The notes under the pieces: model-generated
Told to the model about the DNA's origin: nothing
Databases searched by the model: none
What the model saw: the letters and a program-made list of their open reading frames with translations, nothing else
NCBI GenBank assembly: GCA_006438735.1
Contig: RCZF01000003.1
Coordinates: 1-64,000, forward strand
Direction: 5' to 3'
Length of the DNA stretch: 64,000 nucleotides
Source of the DNA: Sphingomonas koreensis
GTDB lineage: Bacteria; Pseudomonadota; Alphaproteobacteria; Sphingomonadales; Sphingomonadaceae
In this document: piece by piece, positions 1 to 7,548 of the stretch
Layout: every line of letters starts with the position of its first letter
Position numbering within the stretch: position 1 is the stretch's first letter
Made by a program: the position numbers and the translations under genes

Positions 1-2
1 GA

Positions 3-281
3 GCACATGCCGTTCTGCTGCTCGATCAAGCCGGATGGCATGGCTCGGCAGAACTGATCGTGCCCGCCAATATCACCCTCATGCCGCTGCCGCCCAGATG
101 CCCCGAGTTGAACCCCGTCGAAAACGTCTGGCAGTTCATGCGCGACAACTGGCTGTCGAACCGCATCTTCTCATCATACGACGACATCGTCGATCACTGC
201 TGCTTCGCCTGGAACAACCTCGTCGATCAACCTTGGCGCATCATGTCGATCGGCATGCGCCAATGGGCCCATGGGTTCTGA
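3..281 (+). CDS. IS630-family transposase, C-terminal part (cut by window edge)
   Basis: The open frame enters from the left edge and ends at TGA 279-281, giving 92 residues. It contains 'VLLLDQAGWHGS', the second catalytic Asp region, and 'PPRCPELNPVENVWQFMR', the Glu of the DDE triad in IS630 transposases, followed by the usual short helical tail. The first catalytic Asp lies outside the window, so whether the copy is intact cannot be judged. It would cut and paste an insertion sequence at TA targets. It lies next to a defence-like triad and a recombinase module, in line with an accessory island. The family call is firm; activity is unknown. Confidence 0.85.
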   Translation, partial: AHAVLLLDQAGWHGSAELIVPANITLMPLPPRCPELNPVENVWQFMRDNWLSNRIFSSYDDIVDHCCFAWNNLVDQPWRIMSIGMRQWAHGF

Positions 282-469
282 TCAATGCTCTTTGGTATAA
301 CTGAAAGCCGCGAGGCAGCTATCTCCTGATTTGGAAGCAATTGGGACTTCGTTCGGTGAGCTCGGCGATTTGTTGCCCCTCAGAATAAGCGAACTCAGGT
401 CACCGCAGACAGTCAGCGGTTTGCGAATTTAGCCAAATTTATCGGCGCCTCGCCAGGACCAAGCCAAAC
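282..469. other. Intergenic stretch between IS630 end and TIR gene
   Basis: There is no credible gene here. The right end of the IS630 copy should lie just after the transposase stop, but without the left end in view its terminal inverted repeat cannot be identified. Confidence 0.5.
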
Positions 470-1441
470 TTAGCGAATACGACTGCGGACCTGGGCCAGG
501 AAACTGTCCCAAAAATAGGCGGCGGCGCCATCGGCGTCGAGCGGCCCGTCGCTCCGCACTAGCGACATCGCGTTGCCCGCTGCGAAGGCGAGTCCCTGCG
601 GCGTGTCCTCGAGCGGCAGCCAATCGTTCATCGAATTGCGGCTGCTGGTTGCCGCATCGTAGCTGAGACACAGAGCATTCCGCCAAGTGTCGCTGCCGTG
701 CCAGATGCTGATCTGGCCGACACGGTTGCCGTCGAGATAGACGCTGGCCGCGAACGAGCGGCTGTCGACACGCTCAAAGTGGGTGTCGATCCGCGGATCA
801 GACTTCTTCAATTCGGCCAACTTCACCTCAAACAGGGTGGCGGTAGTCGCAAAGCCGCTGCGCAGAAAGCGATCACGGTCGAGGTCGGTCGGTTTGACGG
901 CGATACCGAGCAAGTTGGTTGCGCCGGCGGAGCGAGATGACACCGGCGCGGGGTTTGACGCCGAGGTGGCGTTGAGCGAGCCTTGCGTTCCGACCTTCAG
1001 CATATCGCGGATCGCGCCCACGGCATTATCGAACGCAGTGTCGGCGTCCGACCAGCTGATGACGGGCTCGCCGTCTTTGGGGAGCGCCACGAAGTCTGAT
1101 AGCGTCTGGCCTTCGCCGATTGGCACCCCCTTCCACTGGCATGGCCGCAGAATGATTGGGATGACCCGCGCGGTGCCCTGACGCTGACGAGCGAAAGCGC
1201 GCAGCATCTCCTGTTCGTAACAATATTCGGACGCGATGAAATCTGCCGACACGAGCAGAATCACTAGGTCGGAGGCTGCTAGCGCCGCCTGCACAGCGGG
1301 ATCGAGATGATCGCCTGGCCGCAGTATGCCGTCGTGCCAAAGGTCGATCAGCCCTTCGCGACGCAGTGGCGCGAGGTGTCTGACCAACTGCTCCTTCAGC
1401 GCTGTGTCAGCGTGCGTGTAAGAGATGAAGCCGGTGGTCAT
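470..1441 (-). CDS. TIR-domain protein, candidate defence effector
   Basis: The protein has 323 residues from ATG 1441. An in-frame start at 1480 would overlap the upstream gene, but the TIR fold begins right after the 1441 start. Residues 4-12 are 'GFISYTHAD' (TIR box 1), and residues 65-80 are 'SADFIASEYCYEQEML', the alpha-C region with the expected catalytic Glu (E78 by my alignment) of NAD-cleaving TIR domains. Residues about 195-323 form a second domain that I do not recognise, with a Trp-rich segment around 'SIWHGSDTWRNALCLSYD'; it may sense or bind something. It is the last gene of a minus-strand triad, 4 bp after the ImmA/XRE gene. By family knowledge the activity would be NAD depletion or cyclic ADP-ribose-type signalling upon infection; that is inference. 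Confidence 0.85.
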   Translation of the reverse strand: MTTGFISYTHADTALKEQLVRHLAPLRREGLIDLWHDGILRPGDHLDPAVQAALAASDLVILLVSADFIASEYCYEQEMLRAFARQRQGTARVIPIILRPCQWKGVPIGEGQTLSDFVALPKDGEPVISWSDADTAFDNAVGAIRDMLKVGTQGSLNATSASNPAPVSSRSAGATNLLGIAVKPTDLDRDRFLRSGFATTATLFEVKLAELKKSDPRIDTHFERVDSRSFAASVYLDGNRVGQISIWHGSDTWRNALCLSYDAATSSRNSMNDWLPLEDTPQGLAFAAGNAMSLVRSDGPLDADGAAAYFWDSFLAQVRSRIR

Positions 1442-1445
1442 CGGA

Positions 1446-2591
1446 TCACGAACGCTCGACGAAACGCAGCGGCACAACATTGTCTGGCAAGGCGGGAACC
1501 TCCTCGCCAGTCAGGCGGGTAAACAATGCGGGCACAATGCCAAGCTCAGCGAGCAGATAATGGAGACTGACCTTATCGCGCCCAGCCAGCCAGCTGACCG
1601 CCGCGCGTAGCAGTTCCGGCTCCTCGCTCACGATCCGGTCATCGTATTTCTCAGCCTTGGCCTGCCCCGTTTTGACTAGTTGGATGTTCGCGGTGCGATA
1701 CTGCGCGGCATCGATCAGCCCCAAGTCGAAGGCGCGGCGCACGATCGCCCGCATCGACACCTTCCAACGCAGCTTCATCGCGGCCAGCGCACCCCAATCC
1801 AACCAGCGCCGGCTGCGAGGAAATTCCTTCGCGAACGCGGCCCGCGGGATTAGGAATGCACCGGCGAAGCGATGCGCTTCGCCTTCGGTGACGCTGTCGC
1901 CAGTTACGATGCCTTGATGCATGATGAGGTGGGCGGCCTCATGAGCCAAATCAAATCGCAACCGAACCGCCGCGGCCTTGGCTGTCGATCGCACGATGAT
2001 TGGCCGTCGCCGAGCCATCGACAGCGCGTCAATACGATCGGTGAGATCGTCGAAATGCACCACAACCGCGCCGGCATTCTCCACGACCCGCATCATGCTG
2101 GTGATCGGACCGTCAAGAGCAAGACCCCAGTGCTGCCGGGCGGCTTCGGCGATACGCTCGACCCCTTCGATACTGGCAGGGCGCGATTCTTCGGGAAAAT
2201 CGACAATCGGTAGACGGACCTGCGCTTCGATGGCGTTAACTAAGGCCTCTACCGCGGTGCCCCTTGCCACCGTCTGCGCAATCAGGCCGCGGGGTGCGCT
2301 GGTCAACCGGCGAAAATGGCAGTCCTCTTCGCGCACAGGATTTGCCGCCGCGGTGGCGAAAAAAGCTGGCGTAACCAACAAAACTGACGCCAGCGCATCG
2401 CGCAACTCGTCAGTCGGCTCCTTGGCGCCTGTTTCGAGTTGGTGAATGAACTGTCGACTGTTGCCGACTGCTCCACCCAACTCCTCGAGCGACAATCCGC
2501 ATAGCAAGCGAGCCAGCCGCAGTTTGTCCCCGTGGAACGTGCGTGCACCATCGGCCGGGCGGCGACCCGGTATATCCCCATTTCGCATCAC
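1446..2591 (-). CDS. XRE-type HTH / ImmA-IrrE metallopeptidase fusion
   Basis: The protein has 381 residues. Residues 22-75 are a Cro/CI-type helix-turn-helix ('LCGLSLEELGGAVGNSRQFI', then 'QLETGAKEPTDELRDALA'). Residues 214-245 hold the zinc site of the ImmA/IrrE (DUF955) family: H217-E218-A-A-H221, with a third ligand likely at E238 in 'EGEAHRFAGAFLIP'. Members of this family cleave partner repressors, as ImmA does to ImmR in ICEBs1 and as IrrE/PprI does to DdrO. The gene lies 2 bp downstream of the 202-aa gene and 4 bp upstream of the TIR gene, which implies a single transcript. I infer a combined sensor and repressor-switch role for the triad; its substrate is unknown. Confidence 0.88.
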   Translation of the reverse strand: MMRNGDIPGRRPADGARTFHGDKLRLARLLCGLSLEELGGAVGNSRQFIHQLETGAKEPTDELRDALASVLLVTPAFFATAAANPVREEDCHFRRLTSAPRGLIAQTVARGTAVEALVNAIEAQVRLPIVDFPEESRPASIEGVERIAEAARQHWGLALDGPITSMMRVVENAGAVVVHFDDLTDRIDALSMARRRPIIVRSTAKAAAVRLRFDLAHEAAHLIMHQGIVTGDSVTEGEAHRFAGAFLIPRAAFAKEFPRSRRWLDWGALAAMKLRWKVSMRAIVRRAFDLGLIDAAQYRTANIQLVKTGQAKAEKYDDRIVSEEPELLRAAVSWLAGRDKVSLHYLLAELGIVPALFTRLTGEEVPALPDNVVPLRFVERS

Positions 2592-2593
2592 GA

Positions 2594-3202
2594 TCAGACT
2601 CCGTCGGGAGCGTCTGCCTCGCCGTCCTGCTCGTCATCATCATCCTGATGGTCGCCGACCGGCGGCGGCGGTAGGTCGCGACCTTCGGGCCGCTCATCGT
2701 CAATCGGCACGATCAACGGTTCCGCATCTGCCAGCGGCAGGCGCCAGACCGTCTCGGGCTCGTCATTTCTAAGCGCGACGAAGCTAGCTGTCAGCAACGC
2801 GCCGTCGATATCGGTTGTGATCCCAATGCGAAACAGGACGCCGGCTGTGGGCTTTTCTGGTTCAAGGTCTAGCAGCAATTGCTCGAACGGTGTCGCAACG
2901 GAGATTTTGGTTGTGGGATCGGCTGGGTCTCCGCGCCAGAAACGCATAGGCACGCCGCCAATACTAAATTGGAAATGCTTACCGGGATCAATTACGCCGA
3001 GCCATTCAAAGTCGGGCTTGCCGGCCGCCTGCGCGATCTGAAAGCAACCGTAGTTGTAGGCGCAAACCCCAAGCGTCCAATTATCGTCGCCGATTGTCGG
3101 ATCGAACCGATCGACCGCCGCACCGCGGCCCAACGCAAGCAGTTGTGCGACTTTCGTGAGCCGTTCTTCGCTAAGGTCGGGATGATAATCGAACGGTCGC
3201 AT
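2594..3202 (-). CDS. Unknown 202-aa protein, first gene of the TIR/ImmA triad
   Basis: I do not recognise a family. The first 165 or so residues look globular ('DDNWTLGVCAYNYGCFQIAQAA', then 'FRIGITTDIDGALLTASFVALR'). The tail from about residue 170 is Pro- and acid-rich ('DLPPPPVGDHQDDDDEQDGE') and is probably disordered. There is no signal peptide or membrane segment. The start at 3202 has a good ribosome site (AAGGGGG, about 6 nt upstream of ATG), and two TTGACA boxes lie further upstream. It is separated from the ImmA gene by 2 bp, so the products are probably made together. It could be the ImmA substrate, a trigger sensor or an inhibitor of the TIR protein; nothing in the sequence decides between these. 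Confidence 0.75.
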   Translation of the reverse strand: MRPFDYHPDLSEERLTKVAQLLALGRGAAVDRFDPTIGDDNWTLGVCAYNYGCFQIAQAAGKPDFEWLGVIDPGKHFQFSIGGVPMRFWRGDPADPTTKISVATPFEQLLLDLEPEKPTAGVLFRIGITTDIDGALLTASFVALRNDEPETVWRLPLADAEPLIVPIDDERPEGRDLPPPPVGDHQDDDDEQDGEADAPDGV

Positions 3203-3244
3203 ATGAGGCCCCCTTCAGCTGCGTTTCGGGCTTTTTAATCGATT

Positions 3245-3269
3245 TGTCAAGCGCGGCCGTAAATGTCAA
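3245..3269 (-). promoter_or_regulatory. Paired TTGACA boxes upstream of the TIR/ImmA triad
   Basis: On the minus strand TTGACA occurs twice (3269-3264 and 3250-3245), 19 nt apart start to start and 42-66 nt upstream of the first start codon. Either could be a -35 element; no convincing -10 stands out for both. The repetition may instead be half-sites for the XRE/ImmA regulator encoded in the same operon. Confidence 0.35.
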
Positions 3270-3367
3270 CTGCCGAAATGCGACGTGGTCAGGGGAGGAC
3301 CAGGTAGCCACCCGAGAGCCGCGCCAGCAATCAGTTGCGTCGCGGCATACAAGTTCTCCAACGGTTC

Positions 3368-3418
3368 GAGTGCCCACCTTTGTCTTCTGCTGGGCAGCAT
3401 TTTCCTATGCCCGCAGAA
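3368..3418. repeat. Left copy of 17-bp flanking repeat plus hairpin
   Basis: Positions 3368-3384 read GAGTGCCCACCTTTGTC, which matches 15 of 17 bases of 7361-7377. It runs straight into an inverted repeat in which TTCTGC (3385-3390) pairs with GCAGAA (3413-3418) and GGGCA (3392-3396) pairs with TGCCC (3408-3412). An alternative stem pairs TGCCCA 3371-3376 with TGGGCA 3391-3396. It lies downstream of the RepB-like gene, so it could act as its transcription stop, but there is no T run. The position at both edges of the recombinase module suggests an end or attachment-site sequence. Confidence 0.45.
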
Positions 3419-3479
3419 AAGCAGCCCTTCGGCTGACCCCATAGAGGACCGTCTGAGAGCTGCATCAGCAGGCTGGTGT

Positions 3480-4373
3480 CTATGCAGCTTTTGGTAGATC
3501 AGCGATCTTCTGAAACTCGGCGAGTATACCCGCATGGTGCTGCGCAAGATGGCGCACGACGCGGGCGTTACCAAGCAGGCGCCCGACATAGCCGGTTGCA
3601 ATCACAAGATCGAGATGGTCGGCGCCATAGCCCTGTTCGATCAACCTGAACTCGCGATCGAGATTCTCGGACTCGCGTTGCATTCTCGCAATCTGGTCTT
3701 CGGTCAGGCCTCGTTGGCGTCGCTGCTTCCCCTCAACAAGTTCGTCGGCCGACGACGATGCGACAAGCGATTTCGCATAAGCAAGCGAATATCGGTTCAT
3801 TAGCATCATCGATTGCGCCGCATCGATCTGCCGGAGTGGCTTCAGAAATCGCAGCTCGGTGAACACGTTCAGCGGCACATGTTTGTCGCGTAACAACTCG
3901 GCGACCTCGGGACAGATGCCGACCAGCAGATTCCGCTTGGCACGGATGTTGCCGATGTTAACGTTTAGAGCGCGTGCCAGGCGCTCCTCCGACACACCCT
4001 TCTTAATAGCATTCAGTATCATCTTATGTTCTTGGATCGTCGCCATACGGCTGATCCGCTTGTTATATGTGAAGGCCTCGTCGTCGATTGCGATCAGGCA
4101 CACGACTTCGGTCTCGCCGCGCTCGCGCAAGATCTCGACGCGCAGATGGCCGTCCAACAGGTGGAAGCGCTCGCGTTTCTCGGCATCTCGTGCCACCGCC
4201 GGCGGCTCAATGATTCCGACTTCAGCGATCGACGCTGCGATCTGGCCGTATTTGACCGATTTGCGCACTGCCGCGGAAACATCCCGCAGCGGCATGATCG
4301 CCTCGATGGGAATACGGACCGTCGTCTCCTCGAATCCGAGCTTTACCGGGATGATCGGGCGCTTGGCGCTCAC
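3480..4373 (-). CDS. RepB/ParB-like partition-type protein (second of pair)
   Basis: The protein has 297 residues. Residues 15-110 resemble a ParB N-terminal nuclease-like domain ('VRIPIEAIMPLRDVSAAVRKSVKYG', then 'FHLLDGHLRVEILRERGETEVVCLI', where the DGHLR replaces the usual GERR). Residues 115-165 are a KorB/ParB-type HTH ('GVSEERLARALNVNIGNIRAKRNLL'). The C-terminal part resembles the RepB plasmid-partition C-terminal domain. Its start overlaps the stop of the preceding ParB gene by 4 nt (ATGA), so translation is probably coupled. Next to a serine recombinase, such pairs are probably regulators or accessory factors of the element rather than a segregation machine, because no ParA ATPase is present. 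That role is inference. Confidence 0.8.
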   Translation of the reverse strand: MSAKRPIIPVKLGFEETTVRIPIEAIMPLRDVSAAVRKSVKYGQIAASIAEVGIIEPPAVARDAEKRERFHLLDGHLRVEILRERGETEVVCLIAIDDEAFTYNKRISRMATIQEHKMILNAIKKGVSEERLARALNVNIGNIRAKRNLLVGICPEVAELLRDKHVPLNVFTELRFLKPLRQIDAAQSMMLMNRYSLAYAKSLVASSSADELVEGKQRRQRGLTEDQIARMQRESENLDREFRLIEQGYGADHLDLVIATGYVGRLLGNARVVRHLAQHHAGILAEFQKIADLPKAA

Positions 4374-5263
4374 GATGTCGGGCCATTAGCAGCAAGCCGC
4401 GCGGCCATCTTCTCCGGCATCTTATCGAGCTTCTCGTCCATAAGCACAGCCATGAACGACGCATCGCCCGACAGCCGGCGGAACGCTTCTGTGATCAGCA
4501 TTAGCCGGTCCTTGGAGGCATTTGCCCGTCGGATCATGTCACGCTTGCGCCCGGCGTCTTCCTGATAGGCGCGGACGAGCGCCGCTGACGACAGCTTTTC
4601 CGATGGCCGGGCGTCGCGGGACCCCAGCGTCTTTCCTCGGCGCCGGCGCGCTTCGACCAGGCGTTTGGCCGCCAGCAGCTTCTTGCCCCGGAGCAAGCCC
4701 TTCTCATAGGCGCCCTGCAATGCGCGCTGGACCTCGTGATCGTCGGCTTCGGCAATTTCAACGGCGACACTAATCGGGATGGTCCGCGACTCGACCGAAC
4801 GCAGCAGGCGCTGTTCGCCCTTTTCCAGCAGTCGCGCGACGCCGTGAACATATTCCGCCGACAACCCCGTCATTCGCGCGATCTGGGCGACTGAATAGCC
4901 ACGATCGCGCATGCCGCCGATATCCTGAAGCAGATCAAAGGCGCTGTGCTGACGCCGTGCACAATTCTCGACCAGGCTGGATATCAAGCAGTCCTCCGGA
5001 TCGGCCGAGACGACGAGCGCCGGGACCTCGAGCTGCCCGAGCGCCTGATATGCCTCCAGCCGTCCCTGGCCACAGACAAGATCATAAAAGGGGCCGTCCG
5101 CCTCCATCCGCCTAGTCACCGTGATCGGCCGCTTCAATCCGATCTGGGCGATATTCTCGACGATCTCCTTGAACGCCTTCTTGTTTCGAAGTCGCGGATT
5201 GACCACCGTGATCCGATCGATCGCGACCCACTCGACGCGTTGTGAAGGCTTGGCGCCGGTCAT
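4370..5263 (-). CDS. ParB/RepB/Spo0J-family protein (first of pair)
   Basis: The protein has 297 residues from ATG 5263, whose ATGA overlaps the recombinase stop; an in-frame ATG at 5278 is also possible. The N-terminal domain has the ParB pattern 'RITVVNPRLRNKKAFKEIVENIAQIGLKRPITV' (split here only by reading), with 'YDLVCGQGRLEAYQALG' and 'SLVENCARRQHS' as the ParB/Srx nucleotide-binding boxes; the usual GERRxRA is replaced by GQGRLEA. An HTH follows ('YSVAQIARMTGLSAEYVHGV'). It is the middle gene of the recombinase-ParB-RepB unit. CTP binding by analogy with ParB is possible but the altered motif makes it uncertain. Confidence 0.82.
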   Translation of the reverse strand: MTGAKPSQRVEWVAIDRITVVNPRLRNKKAFKEIVENIAQIGLKRPITVTRRMEADGPFYDLVCGQGRLEAYQALGQLEVPALVVSADPEDCLISSLVENCARRQHSAFDLLQDIGGMRDRGYSVAQIARMTGLSAEYVHGVARLLEKGEQRLLRSVESRTIPISVAVEIAEADDHEVQRALQGAYEKGLLRGKKLLAAKRLVEARRRRGKTLGSRDARPSEKLSSAALVRAYQEDAGRKRDMIRRANASKDRLMLITEAFRRLSGDASFMAVLMDEKLDKMPEKMAARLAANGPTS

Positions 5264-6831
5264 GCTGCCTCTGGCCACGTTTGGCGGGCGGCTAAGGCAT
5301 AGAAGGCGTCGAGGGTGTCGAACCTATAGGCATCGAGCGACAGCCCGTTATATTCCGCCAGCCGCAGCACCGCGTCATGCATGTCGAGCCGGGGCAGGAC
5401 ATAAAAGTCATGGGTGTCGATGTTGCCGGCATCCATCCGGATGGCGACGGTGATATCGGGATTAAGAGCTGTATCGAGACGCAGCTTCCACCGGAGCGAA
5501 CCCGCCGCAGTCTGCAAGCAGCGCACGACAACGACCGACGCGGTAAACTCGCCATTGATGGTGAGAAGATCTGTGACCGCGTCCTGAAAGACAGTGCCGC
5601 CGGCGGCTTCGATCCCCCCGATTGCTTGGGCGATGAGGGTCGGATGAAGCTGACGCAGCTTCCGGTTGATCTCAAGATAGCGATAATCGTGCTGAGGCGC
5701 GAAACCGACCAAGGCATAGGCGCGCAACAGACTGCCGAAGCGTGACCGGTAAGCGCTGCTCGACGGTGCGTTCTCGGCTTCATCGATGATCAGGCCAGAC
5801 AGCGTGCCGTGGCCGGCGAGGACCGCCCGCAGCAAATCCAGCATCTCGTCTTGGCTCAGTCGCTCGGATCGCGCCGCGACGATGGCCTGCGCTCGCTCGA
5901 ACATCGATTTGTCGACGATCGGCGCGAACGCGCCGTCCGACCGCACCCAGTCCTCGGGGCCATTGCGGACGTGGCGCTGCTTGAGCTTGAACGAGGTCTG
6001 CGCCCAGACATTGTTGCCGATATACTTCTCATTGATCAACAACTGGTGGACGGTGCCGCGCGTCCAGGCGCGCCCGAGATCGGTTAGGACACCGCGTTCG
6101 TTCAGCAGTATCGCGATTTCGCGTTCGGCCAGACCCTTTTCGACGAACAAGGCGTAAACTTCGCGAACAATCTTCACCTCTTCGGCAGGGCCCGGGACGA
6201 GAATGACGCGATCGGTGGCGATGCTCTTTTGCTCGCCGTGGCCCAGTTCGCTCTTGGGCGATCCGCCTTGGTCGACGAGAAGGCGGCGCAGCCCGAAACC
6301 CGCTGCGCCGCCCTGCCGAAATCCCAGCCTGATCAGGTTGGACTGTCCGGCGAACACCTTGACCGACAGCTCACGGCTATATTCGCCTGCCATCGCCCGT
6401 TTGACAGTCTTAATGATCGAAGAGCCAATACTGCCGTCGTTGCGAAATTGCTCGGAAGCGTATTGGACCTCTACGCCAGCGCTGCGCAACCTTAGCTCGT
6501 AAGTGGCGGCTTCGTCGGTGTCTTGAAAACGGCCGAGGCGGCTGACGTCGTAAACCAATAATGCCTTGTAATCGGCGCGACCCTCCTCGACATCCTTGAG
6601 CACCTGCCGAAGACCGGCACGCCCACCGAGATTGAGTCCGCTCTTGCCCTCATCAGCGTAGGTTCGAACGATCTCGTAGCCATTTTCGTCGGCGTAGCGG
6701 GCGATTGCGACGACTTGGTTGTCGGTCGAAAACTGCTGATGCTCGGTCGACATTCGGACATATTGCGCCGCCCGTATTTTGGGCGGTGGCGAATGCCCCT
6801 CAACTGGTTCGTCCCACTTGATTACCATCAT
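5260..6831 (-). CDS. Large serine recombinase
   Basis: The protein has 523 residues. The resolvase domain spans about residues 18-170. The catalytic serine is S28 in 'AAQYVRMSTEHQQFSTDNQ', with the further motifs 'YADEGKSGLN' and 'LLVYDVSRLGRFQDTDEA'. A recombinase domain follows ('LNERGVLTDLGRAWTRGTVH', then 'INEKYIGN'), and then a C-terminal DNA-binding part of about 200 residues. The size and order fit large serine recombinases that mediate integration, excision or transposition. It heads a minus-strand unit with two ParB-like genes. The gene is complete and all resolvase motifs are present, so it is probably active. Confidence 0.92.
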   Translation of the reverse strand: MMVIKWDEPVEGHSPPPKIRAAQYVRMSTEHQQFSTDNQVVAIARYADENGYEIVRTYADEGKSGLNLGGRAGLRQVLKDVEEGRADYKALLVYDVSRLGRFQDTDEAATYELRLRSAGVEVQYASEQFRNDGSIGSSIIKTVKRAMAGEYSRELSVKVFAGQSNLIRLGFRQGGAAGFGLRRLLVDQGGSPKSELGHGEQKSIATDRVILVPGPAEEVKIVREVYALFVEKGLAEREIAILLNERGVLTDLGRAWTRGTVHQLLINEKYIGNNVWAQTSFKLKQRHVRNGPEDWVRSDGAFAPIVDKSMFERAQAIVAARSERLSQDEMLDLLRAVLAGHGTLSGLIIDEAENAPSSSAYRSRFGSLLRAYALVGFAPQHDYRYLEINRKLRQLHPTLIAQAIGGIEAAGGTVFQDAVTDLLTINGEFTASVVVVRCLQTAAGSLRWKLRLDTALNPDITVAIRMDAGNIDTHDFYVLPRLDMHDAVLRLAEYNGLSLDAYRFDTLDAFYALAARQTWPEAA

Positions 6832-6873
6832 CGCCGAACGTCGTCCTTACAACAAACATTTCTGCTCGAACTC

Positions 6874-6879
6874 TATAAT
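6874..6879 (+). promoter_or_regulatory. TATAAT -10 box for the divergent small gene
   Basis: A perfect TATAAT lies 17 nt before ATG 6897, in the 65-bp gap between the recombinase and the divergent gene. A good -35 at the normal spacing is not evident (TTACAA at 6847-6852 is too far). The transcript leader would be only about 10 nt. This also argues against a TTG start at 6879, which would sit inside the box. Confidence 0.5.
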
Positions 6880-6896
6880 TGGCAAAGGGCGGCAAC

Positions 6897-7274
6897 ATGT
6901 TTCCTAAAAGCGGCACAAAAGTTCCGAAAGTGATAGCACGTCCTTCGGAAGACGATTACTTGGCCGAAATTCTTCAGGCGCTACGTGACGAATTTGGCGG
7001 AGCCGGCGGCGCGACCAAAATCATCATGCGCTGGACCGGCGCGTCGGATCGGACCGCGCGCAACTGGATGAGCGGCGCCGCCGGACCAAGTGGTTACCAT
7101 CTCATCTGTCTTGCCCGCGAGTCGAACGCAGTGCTAGCGGCGATGCTGGCGTTGAGTGGTCGGCCTGAACTCGCGCTTTCCACCGACGTCCACGCAGTTG
7201 AAGTCGCTCTTGCCAAGGCAATGGGCTCGCTCGAAGTGTTGAAGCGACAGCAAGCGTCGCGTCCAACGCGCTGA
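6897..7274 (+). CDS. Small HTH-like protein divergent from the recombinase
   Basis: The protein has 125 residues. 'ATKIIMRWTGASDRTARNW' with 'GPSGYHLICLARES' looks like a helix-turn-helix of the kind found in small DNA-binding proteins of alphaproteobacterial mobile elements. There is no signal peptide. I chose ATG 6897 because a perfect -10 box overlaps the earlier TTG start at 6879. It is transcribed away from the recombinase across a 65-bp gap, an arrangement typical of an element regulator. The function is inferred from the HTH appearance and position only. Confidence 0.65.
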   Translation: MFPKSGTKVPKVIARPSEDDYLAEILQALRDEFGGAGGATKIIMRWTGASDRTARNWMSGAAGPSGYHLICLARESNAVLAAMLALSGRPELALSTDVHAVEVALAKAMGSLEVLKRQQASRPTR

Positions 7275-7548
7275 ACCATTCGCAGACCGGCCGGCGGTCG
7301 CGGCTACGACGCCCTAACGGCCCGTGTCAGCCGCGGAACACGGAAATTGTCCAATGATCTGAGTGCCCATTTTTGTCCCCTATGGGGCACCACGCCTTGG
7401 CTTGGCGAAGTAGATTGCTTCAGGGCCTCCGGGCAGCACGGCATTATATGCGTCCCGCGAGGGGATCGTTTTGACAAAGTCGCTCACTGCGGCGCACGGG
7501 TCGATCGCCTCTACCGTTTTCTCGGCGACACGCTCCGCTCAGCCATTT
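7275..7548. other. Gene-free junction between accessory and core DNA
   Basis: No supportable gene is present. The right copy of the 17-bp repeat (7361-7377) is here, followed by CCCC-TAT-GGGG; GTGCCC (7363-7368) can pair with GGGCAC (7385-7390). I take this as the likely boundary between the island and the core genome. Confidence 0.5.
7361..7390. repeat. Right copy of 17-bp flanking repeat plus hairpin
   Basis: GAGTGCCCATTTTTGTC at 7361-7377 differs from the left copy (3368-3384) only at two C/T positions. As on the left, a TGCCC-containing motif can fold back on a downstream GGGCA motif (7385-7390). This supports a pair of element-end or attachment sequences. Confidence 0.45.

Larger units (their letters stand above)
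3368..7377. mobile_element. Candidate element: serine recombinase with two ParB/RepB-like genes
   Basis: Within this span are two ParB-like genes, a large serine recombinase and a divergent HTH-like gene, bracketed by 17-bp direct repeats (3368-3384 and 7361-7377). The set of overlapping genes in one transcription unit is characteristic of alphaproteobacterial mobile or plasmid-derived modules. The boundaries are inferred from the repeat only, and the TIR triad and IS630 may belong to the same larger island. Confidence 0.4.

Noticed and set aside
3361-3384. GGTTCGAG as part of a tRNA gene that could be the integration site
   Set aside because: Only the T-loop-like octamer is present; no acceptor, D or anticodon stems can be folded around it.
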